From assembly GCA_002409325.1 (NCBI GenBank), contig DHUU01000008.1, positions 1 through 64,000 on the forward strand: a stretch of 64,000 nucleotides of DNA. The letters run 5' to 3'. The first letter of the stretch is position 1, and every line of letters begins with the position of its first letter. The notes beneath the pieces are model-generated. The model was given only the letters and a program-made list of their open reading frames with translations. It was not told the DNA's origin and searched no databases. This stretch comes from Bacteroidales bacterium UBA5226. GTDB taxonomy: Bacteria; Bacteroidota; Bacteroidia; Bacteroidales; UBA932. Position numbers and translations under genes: made by a program. Of the stretch, positions 58,216 to 64,000 are shown in pieces.

Positions 58216-58223
58216 CAAAGGTA
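58216..58223 (-). promoter_or_regulatory. -7 box for the deoxyhypusine-synthase-like gene
   Basis: TACCTTTG on the reverse strand, 23 bases before ATG 58192. Confidence 0.6.
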
Positions 58224-58245
58224 AGGCTTTTATCCAAAAAAATGT

Positions 58246-58253
58246 TAATTTTG
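58246..58253 (+). promoter_or_regulatory. -7 box for lysA
   Basis: TAATTTTG, 24 bases before ATG 58278. Confidence 0.5.
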
Positions 58254-58277
58254 CCGGATATTTCAGCTTAAATCATA

Positions 58278-59435
58278 ATGCAACTCTCTCGTTTTGTCAA
58301 TGCCTTTAAGCGTCTTGAAACGCCTTTTTATTTTTACGATCTGGACAACCTGGACCAAACCCTGCGTTTATATACCAAATACCTAAGAAAATACGGCTAT
58401 CAGGCGCATTATGCCATGAAGGCCAATGCCAATCCGCGCATTCTGGAGATGATAAACCGCTCTGGACTGGGTGCTGACTGTGTTAGTGGAAACGAAGTCC
58501 AGCTAGCTTTGGATATGGGATTTGACCCCGATACCATTGTTTTCGCGGGTGTCGGAAAATCCGACAAAGAAATACGGACTGCTTTGCAGGGAGGAATATT
58601 CTGTTTTAACTGTGAATCGGCCCAGGAGATCCGGATCATCAATGACCTGGCCTCTCAGATGGGCAGAACAGCCCGGATTTCACTCCGCCTGAACCCCAAC
58701 ATTGATGCCCATACAAACAAGCACATTACCACAGGACGCTCCAGGGATAAATTTGGAATCAACGAATGGATGCTGGATGAGGTACTTCAGGTAATTGCCG
58801 CTGGCAGTAATCTTAAACTCACAGGGCTTCATTTTCACATAGGATCCCAGATTGAGGATCTGAAGGTTTTTGAGAAATTGTGTAACAAGGTGAATGGCTT
58901 TCAACGATGGTTTGAAGAACGGGATATCCGCCTGGAGCATATCAATCTGGGCGGGGGGATAGCCGTAGATTACCATGACCCGTTTAAAAACCCTTTCAGC
59001 CCATTTGAATCGTATTTTCAGACCATACACAGCAAACTGGAAGTCAGGAAAGGACAAAAAATCCATTTTGAACCGGGAAGAGCATTGGTGGCTCAATCCG
59101 GATATCTCATATCCAGAGTTTTGTACGTAAAAATAGGCAAGGGTAAAAAGTTTGCAATTCTGGATGCAGGCATGAATGACCTGATAAGGCCGGCACTTTA
59201 TGGCGCCAGCCACGCCATTTTCAATATCACAACAGCTTCACAAAAAAATGAAGTATACGATGTCGTAGGTCCTGTATGCGAGTCGGCCGACCGTTTTGGC
59301 CTTGCCGTCAAATTACCCGAGACCGCTCGTGGGGATCTGATTGCTATATGTTCTGCAGGTGCATACGGGCAGGTTATGGGAATGCGCTACAACCAGCGGG
59401 AGCTGGCCCCGGCTTATTACTCCCCCGAACTATAA
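58278..59435 (+). CDS. lysA: Diaminopimelate decarboxylase
   Basis: 385 residues. PLP enzyme that makes lysine from meso-diaminopimelate. PLP Lys in H-Y-A-M-K-A-N (about 42-48), G-L-H-F-H-I-G-S-Q, G-G-G, E-P-G-R-A, C-E-S-A-D-R-F and Y-G-Q-V. Carboxynorspermidine decarboxylase shares the fold, but the E-S-A-D motif favours LysA. First gene of lysA-sua5-ffh-folD. Confidence 0.93.
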   Translation: MQLSRFVNAFKRLETPFYFYDLDNLDQTLRLYTKYLRKYGYQAHYAMKANANPRILEMINRSGLGADCVSGNEVQLALDMGFDPDTIVFAGVGKSDKEIRTALQGGIFCFNCESAQEIRIINDLASQMGRTARISLRLNPNIDAHTNKHITTGRSRDKFGINEWMLDEVLQVIAAGSNLKLTGLHFHIGSQIEDLKVFEKLCNKVNGFQRWFEERDIRLEHINLGGGIAVDYHDPFKNPFSPFESYFQTIHSKLEVRKGQKIHFEPGRALVAQSGYLISRVLYVKIGKGKKFAILDAGMNDLIRPALYGASHAIFNITTASQKNEVYDVVGPVCESADRFGLAVKLPETARGDLIAICSAGAYGQVMGMRYNQRELAPAYYSPEL

Positions 59436-59443
59436 TACCTGAT

Positions 59444-60061
59444 ATGTATATTAAGATATATCCCGAAAATCCGCAGGACCGCCTTGTGCAGATGACGGTT
59501 GCAACCCTGCAAAAGGGAGGTATCGTGATTTATCCCACTGACAGCGTATACGGTATGGGGTGTTCCATAGAGCATTTAGGCAGTGTTCCCCGTATGGAAA
59601 GGATCAAAGGCTATTATACCCCTTCAACGCGTTTGTCTTTCCTGTGCTATGACCTGTCACAGGCATCAAACTATTGCCGTCCTCTGGGCAACGCCGTTTT
59701 CCGCCTAATCAAGAAAAACCTGCCGGGACCATTTACTTTCCTGCTCCAGGGAAATAGCCAGGTCCCCAAGTTGTTTAAAGGGAAAAAACAAACCGTAGGC
59801 ATCAGGGTTCCCGATAACCCCATATTGCAGGTTATACTTAGGGAACTTGGAGTTCCCATAATATCTACTTCTTTGCCCTGGGACGAAACAGAACCCGGGT
59901 ATTCCAACGACCCCGGACTGATTAATGAAAGGTTCGGGGAGCAGGTGGATATCGTGATAGACGGGGGGCCAGGAGGACAGGACCCCTCGGCAATAATTGA
60001 TTGCACAGGTCCAGAACCCCTGGTCATCAGGGAAGGACCCAAACCATTACTTGACAGATAG
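59444..60061 (+). CDS. L-threonylcarbamoyladenylate synthase family (Sua5/YciO/YrdC)
   Basis: 205 residues from ATG 59444, 8 bases after lysA; the frame upstream lies inside lysA. I-V-I-Y-P-T-D-S-V-Y-G-M-G (about 26-38), S-T-R-L-S-F and V-G-I-R-V-P-D match. It makes the t6A intermediate for tRNA, though the YciO subgroup may have another role. Short form without the Sua5 C-terminal domain. Confidence 0.9.
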   Translation: MYIKIYPENPQDRLVQMTVATLQKGGIVIYPTDSVYGMGCSIEHLGSVPRMERIKGYYTPSTRLSFLCYDLSQASNYCRPLGNAVFRLIKKNLPGPFTFLLQGNSQVPKLFKGKKQTVGIRVPDNPILQVILRELGVPIISTSLPWDETEPGYSNDPGLINERFGEQVDIVIDGGPGGQDPSAIIDCTGPEPLVIREGPKPLLDR

Positions 60062-60063
60062 AT

Positions 60064-61398
60064 ATGTTTGAAAACCTTACCGAAAGACTGGAAAGATCGT
60101 TCAAATTGCTTAAGGGAGAAGGCAAAATCACAGAAATCAACATGGCCGAAACCCTCAAGGATGTGCGGAGGGCGTTGCTCGATGCCGACGTAAGCTATAA
60201 GGTGGCCAAGGGGTTTTGTGATCAGGTTAAGGAAATGGCCATGGGCCAGGAGGTGCTGAAATCGGTGCGACCGGGGCAAATGATGACCAAAATAGTCCAT
60301 GACCGGTTGGTGGACCTTATGGGAGGAGATGCCGCCGGGATCAATATCAAAGGCAATCCGGGCGTTGTTCTGATTTCAGGGTTGCAGGGCTCGGGAAAAA
60401 CCACTTTCTCGGCAAAACTGGCCTTGCATCTAAAGAAGAAAAAAGGGATAAGGCCGCTGCTTGTGGCGGCAGACGTTTACCGTCCGGCAGCCATGGAACA
60501 ATTGAAAATTCTGGGACAACAGGTCGGAGCCGATGTTTATATAGAATCAGGCAGCATGGACCCTGTGCAGATCTCGATCAATGCCAGGGACAAAGCAAAA
60601 AACGAAGGGTACGGAGTGATTATTGTCGATACGGCCGGACGTCTTGCCATAGATCAGGCCATGATGCAGGAGATTACAGCCATAAAAAAAGCGCTTAACC
60701 CGTCTGAAACTTTATTTGTAGTGGATTCCATGACGGGCCAGGATGCGGTAGAAACGGCCCGTACATTCCATGAACAGCTCAACTTTGACGGGGTTGTCCT
60801 GACCAAGCTGGACGGGGATACACGCGGAGGGGCTGCTCTGTCTATCCGTGCCGTTGTGAGCAAACCCATCAAATTTGTGAGCACCGGTGAAAAAATGGAG
60901 GCCCTGGATGTGTTTTATCCGGCCCGTATAGCAGACCGTATACTGGGCATGGGGGATATAGTGAGCCTTGTGGAAAAGGCACAGGAACAATTTGACGAGG
61001 AAGAAAGCAAAAAGCTCAGAAAAAAACTAGCACAGGATAGTTTTAATTTTAACGATTTTCTATCGCAGATCAGGCAAGTCAAAAAAATGGGCAACATTAA
61101 GGACCTTGCGGCCATGATTCCTGGAGTATCAAAGGTAATTAAAGATGCAGATATCGATAACGATGCCTTCAAGGGGATTGAAGCCATAATCGCTTCCATG
61201 ACACCCCAGGAACGTGACAATCCGGCCCTTCTCAATGGCAGCAGGCGTAAACGTATAGCAACAGGGAGCGGGACATCCATAACCCAGGTAAACCATTTGA
61301 TCAAACAATTTGACGACACAAGAAAAATGATGAAGAAACTTGGAACCGGAGGCGGCGCTTCATTGGCAAATGCTTTAAGAAAAGGAGGAATCAGGTAA
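60064..61398 (+). CDS. ffh: Signal recognition particle protein Ffh
   Basis: 444 residues. NG domain with G-L-Q-G-S-G-K-T-T (P-loop, about 107-115), D-T-A-G-R and T-K-L-D-G-D-T-R-G-G; Met-rich M domain after residue 300. Two bases after the Sua5-like gene. Ffh with 4.5S RNA targets membrane proteins; the RNA gene is not visible here. Confidence 0.97.
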   Translation: MFENLTERLERSFKLLKGEGKITEINMAETLKDVRRALLDADVSYKVAKGFCDQVKEMAMGQEVLKSVRPGQMMTKIVHDRLVDLMGGDAAGINIKGNPGVVLISGLQGSGKTTFSAKLALHLKKKKGIRPLLVAADVYRPAAMEQLKILGQQVGADVYIESGSMDPVQISINARDKAKNEGYGVIIVDTAGRLAIDQAMMQEITAIKKALNPSETLFVVDSMTGQDAVETARTFHEQLNFDGVVLTKLDGDTRGGAALSIRAVVSKPIKFVSTGEKMEALDVFYPARIADRILGMGDIVSLVEKAQEQFDEEESKKLRKKLAQDSFNFNDFLSQIRQVKKMGNIKDLAAMIPGVSKVIKDADIDNDAFKGIEAIIASMTPQERDNPALLNGSRRKRIATGSGTSITQVNHLIKQFDDTRKMMKKLGTGGGASLANALRKGGIR

Positions 61399-62276
61399 TG
61401 ATATTGCTGGATGGAAAATCGGCTGCTGAAGCCATGAAAAAAGACATAGCTAAGGAAGTGGCCCGATGGACAGGCGAGTATGGCAGGAGGCCTCATCTGG
61501 CTGCTGTATTGGTTGGCCAGGATCCTGCCAGCCTAACCTATGTAAGAAACAAAGAAAACGACTGCCGCCAGGTAGGCATGGACTCTTCTGTGTACAGACT
61601 TTCGGCTACCATCAGCCAGGAAGGATTGACAGAATGTGTCCAGACACTTAATCAGGACCCGGGTATAGACGGTCTGATTGTGCAATTGCCTCTGCCCGGC
61701 CACCTGGACGAACAGGAAATCATAGAAGCCATAGATCCGTCAAAGGATGTTGACGGATTTCATCCGGTCAATGTAGGCAGGATGGTGCTGGGGTTGCCTT
61801 CTTTTGTTTCGGCAACACCGGCAGGTATAGCAGACCTGCTTGAGTATTACCACATACCTACCCGGGGAAAAGAATGTGTAATCATCGGGAGGAGCAATAT
61901 CGTGGGCAAACCGCTCGCAAACCTGTTGTCCAGAAAGGGCCCCGGAGGTGATTGTACCGTTACCCTGTGTCATAGCCACACTGCAGATCTGTGGAAAGTC
62001 TGCCTGAGGGCTGATATCCTTGTTGCTGCCCTGGGACGGCCTCATTTTCTGAAAGCCAATATGGTGAAGGAGGGAGCGGTGGTAATTGATGTAGGGATCA
62101 CGCGGATTGAGGACAGGAGCACAAAATCGGGTTATCGGCTTGCAGGTGATGTGGATTTTGAGGAAGTGGCTCCCCGCTGCAGTTACATTACCCCTGTCCC
62201 GGGTGGAGTGGGTCCTATGACACGCATATCTTTGTTAAAAAACACGTTACAAGCTGCCCTGATACGAAATAAATAA
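61398..62276 (+). CDS. folD: Methylenetetrahydrofolate dehydrogenase/cyclohydrolase
   Basis: 292 residues. Y-V-R-N-K-E-N-D-C with catalytic Lys, Q-L-P-L-P-G-H, D-V-D-G-F-H-P and G-R-S-N-I-V-G-K-P are all intact. The ATG shares its A with the last base of the ffh stop (TAATG), so the two are coupled. Confidence 0.97.
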   Translation: MILLDGKSAAEAMKKDIAKEVARWTGEYGRRPHLAAVLVGQDPASLTYVRNKENDCRQVGMDSSVYRLSATISQEGLTECVQTLNQDPGIDGLIVQLPLPGHLDEQEIIEAIDPSKDVDGFHPVNVGRMVLGLPSFVSATPAGIADLLEYYHIPTRGKECVIIGRSNIVGKPLANLLSRKGPGGDCTVTLCHSHTADLWKVCLRADILVAALGRPHFLKANMVKEGAVVIDVGITRIEDRSTKSGYRLAGDVDFEEVAPRCSYITPVPGGVGPMTRISLLKNTLQAALIRNK

Positions 62277-62287
62277 ATTAATATATT

Positions 62288-63235
62288 ATGGAAAGAAGGA
62301 ATTTTTTAAGAACAGCCATACTTGGCACGGTGGCCGGGATGGCGGGTTTAAGAAATAGTAAGCTTCTGGCCTGGAACAACAGGTCAGAGGCAGATACCTC
62401 ACAATCAGATACCATACCCGATCTTGTGGCTGTCATGGGAGGAGAACCGGATAAGTTATATGCCAGGGCAATTCAGGAAATGGGTGGTATGAAACGGTAT
62501 ATCAAACCCGGGATGAAAGTAGTGGTTAAACCCAATATTGGCTGGGATAAAGCACCGGAATTTGCTGCCTGCACCAACCCCATACTGGTTGCTGCTATTG
62601 TCAGGGATTGTCTTGATGCAGGGGCTTCAGAGGTTAAAGTATTTGACCACACATGTGATCAATGGAGGGGTTGCTACGAAAACAGCGGCATCCAGGAGGC
62701 AGTCCGCCAGGCCGGAGGCCAGATGGTGAATGCCCATGAAGAAAAGTATTTTCGCGAAACGGAATTGCCGGAAGCCATTCGTATGAAAAGACCTAAAATC
62801 CACGAAGCGCTGTTGGATTGTGATGCCTGGATTAATGTCCCGGTTCTGAAAAATCATGGAGGAGCCAGGATGACCATTTGCATGAAAAATTATATGGGTA
62901 TTGTATGGGACCGCAGGTATTTGCATTCCAACAATCTGCAACAATGCATTGCAGATGCTGCAACATTTGCCAAAAGACCAGTCCTGAATTTTGTAGATGC
63001 TTACCGCATTATGACTCAGAACGGGCCTAAAGGCAGGAGCCTTGAGGATGTTCAGACACCCAAGGCCCTGTTTGTATCCTCAGACATCGTAGCTGTTGAT
63101 ACAGCGGCCACCCAATTTTTCAATCAGTTCAGCAATATGACCATACAAGAGGCATCGCACATTCTGCTGGCAGAGAAGCATAACCTGGGAACTACAAACC
63201 TTGATAAACTTAACATCAAACGCATTCTCCTCTGA
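62288..63235 (+). CDS. DUF362 protein with Tat signal
   Basis: 315 residues. N-terminal R-R-N-F-L-R-T and a hydrophobic stretch (about 9-25) form a twin-arginine signal. The DUF362 core is seen: V-V-V-K-P-N-I-G-W and P-V-L-K-N-H-G-G-A. It has several Cys but no classic ferredoxin motif. Overlaps the NapH-like gene by one base and is probably its redox or assembly partner outside the cytoplasm. Confidence 0.88.
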   Translation: MERRNFLRTAILGTVAGMAGLRNSKLLAWNNRSEADTSQSDTIPDLVAVMGGEPDKLYARAIQEMGGMKRYIKPGMKVVVKPNIGWDKAPEFAACTNPILVAAIVRDCLDAGASEVKVFDHTCDQWRGCYENSGIQEAVRQAGGQMVNAHEEKYFRETELPEAIRMKRPKIHEALLDCDAWINVPVLKNHGGARMTICMKNYMGIVWDRRYLHSNNLQQCIADAATFAKRPVLNFVDAYRIMTQNGPKGRSLEDVQTPKALFVSSDIVAVDTAATQFFNQFSNMTIQEASHILLAEKHNLGTTNLDKLNIKRILL

Positions 63236-64000
63236 TGATGCTCTATGGTTTTCTAAGATGGTTTCGCAGGATAACTGCATTGGCAGTATTTGCTGGCCTG
63301 CTGTATTTCTTTCTTTTCATATCTGCCCGTATTGAAGTCTTATGGCAGGGCCTAATTAAACTACAGATTGTTCCGGCAATACTCGGGATAGCTTCCGGGG
63401 GTCTGATAACTGTGCTGCTTGTGCTGTCACTAACAATAATCTTTGGCAGGGTTTATTGTTCCCTGTTATGCCCGCTGGGGATCTGGCAGGATATCGTTAA
63501 CCGGGCCGGCCAATTTTTAAGGGGCAGGAAAAAACTCAAGAATCGTTTCAGCAAGGCACATAATGCGATTCGATATCTGATCATGGTTGCTGCAGTAATC
63601 TGTGTCGCTTTTTCCTTTATCCTGCCACTTGCGTGGCTCGATCCTTACGCCCTCTTCGGGAAGATGGCGGTTAACCTGGGAAGGCCCCTTGTCAGTCTGG
63701 TCGGGGGCTCGCAATACCCGGCCTGGAATCTGGCTGCTTTCCTTATATCTGCAGTTCTTTTCACAACCATTACAGTGATTTCCTTCTTCAGGGGACGGCT
63801 CTATTGCAATACCATATGCCCCGTCGGAACCCTGATGGGACTGATCTCGAAAATTTCCATGTTCAGGATACAGATAGATACGGCTGCCTGTACGCATTGT
63901 CAGCTATGCGGAACTTCATGCAAGTCTCACTGTATTGATTGCAACAGCGCAGTGATAGATCACTCCCGTTGTGTTGTGTGCATGAATTGCATTTCTGTCT
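63235..64000 (+). CDS. NapH/MauN-like polyferredoxin (cut by the window end)
   Basis: At least 255 codons from ATG 63235, with no stop before 64000. Four to five membrane helices with paired C-x3-C-P motifs (C-S-L-L-C-P-L-G and C-N-T-I-C-P-V-G), then cysteine-rich ferredoxin sequence (C-T-H-C-Q-L-C-G-T-S-C and C-V-V-C-M-N-C). Such proteins pass electrons across the membrane. The start shares one base with the TGA of the DUF362 gene. Confidence 0.85.
   Translation, partial: MMLYGFLRWFRRITALAVFAGLLYFFLFISARIEVLWQGLIKLQIVPAILGIASGGLITVLLVLSLTIIFGRVYCSLLCPLGIWQDIVNRAGQFLRGRKKLKNRFSKAHNAIRYLIMVAAVICVAFSFILPLAWLDPYALFGKMAVNLGRPLVSLVGGSQYPAWNLAAFLISAVLFTTITVISFFRGRLYCNTICPVGTLMGLISKISMFRIQIDTAACTHCQLCGTSCKSHCIDCNSAVIDHSRCVVCMNCISV

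Noticed and set aside
1..64000. CRISPR arrays, rRNA genes, transposases and riboswitches
   Set aside because: No regularly spaced repeats, no rRNA sequence, no transposase frame, and no intergenic leader long enough for a known riboswitch were seen.

Overview
The window looks like a chromosome segment of an anaerobic, fermentative Bacteroidota bacterium, most likely order Bacteroidales. Evidence seen directly: many promoters match the Bacteroidota form TTTG-N19-TANNTTTG (three are exact, at 20845-20875, 36027-36057 reverse and 56597-56627), Shine-Dalgarno sites are mostly weak, and outer-membrane beta-barrels end in phenylalanine. The gene content fits an anaerobe: rubrerythrin, HydF, a biotin-dependent methylmalonyl-CoA decarboxylase and a V-type ATPase. 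A probable sulfonolipid (capnine-type) gene set narrows it, by inference only, towards sulfonolipid makers such as the Odoribacter/Alistipes side of the order.

Layout. 1-5120: end of an accessory, phage-like segment. Three paralogous proteins share an N-terminal domain, each with its own promoter. They are followed by a translationally coupled three-gene cassette resembling phage lysis genes (membrane/coiled-coil protein, M15 peptidase, N-terminally anchored protein with a barrel-like C-terminus). The segment stops at a tRNA-Leu gene flanked by tandem GGGGGACG repeats, so it is probably an integrated element whose other end lies left of the window. 5325-7990: AIR-synthase-C-like protein, MenG and cardiolipin synthase. 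8061-13802: MarR regulator plus cysteate synthase, convergent with a reductase and an alpha-oxoamine synthase that is translationally coupled to gyrB. This set is a complete predicted capnine head-group pathway. 13858-20784 (reverse): beta-barrel, large TPR protein, XerD-like recombinase, endonuclease III and FtsE. 20845-26161: promoter, palindromic operator and four coupled genes (ABC ATPase, permease, YtrA/GntR regulator, TonB-type outer-membrane protein), then a patatin-like lipase. 26141-29205 (reverse): two overlapping D-Ala-D-Ala-ligase-like ATP-grasp enzymes, a GNAT acetyltransferase and an FMN reductase, a candidate uncharacterised peptide/amide pathway.

29335-36057: mixed housekeeping (uracil-DNA glycosylase-like protein, guaA, yceD-rpmF with tRNA-Arg, rubrerythrin, hydF, SGNH hydrolase, mnmD, rpmE2). 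36058-49248 (reverse): a 13-gene co-directional run with no large gap, from methylmalonyl-CoA epimerase through the sodium-pumping decarboxylase (mmdA, OadG-like, biotin carrier, OadB) into V-ATPase subunits E, DUF2764, A, B, D, I, K, then glmM. The K subunit retains the sodium ligands known from Enterococcus hirae NtpK, so the run reads as a sodium energy module: decarboxylation exports Na+ and the rotary ATPase can use or build the same gradient.

49355-64000: LtaS-like sulfatase, yebC, membrane TPR protein, recF-dciA-like-pdxB-DUF4301, two unannotated small membrane proteins (44 and 50 residues) between an exact promoter and a strong terminator, a deoxyhypusine-synthase-like enzyme divergent from lysA, then sua5-ffh-folD and a DUF362 protein with a truncated NapH-like ferredoxin at the window edge. 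No CRISPR array, rRNA gene or insertion sequence was seen. No transposase or phage capsid, terminase or portal gene was seen, and the only recombinase is the chromosomal XerD-like one.
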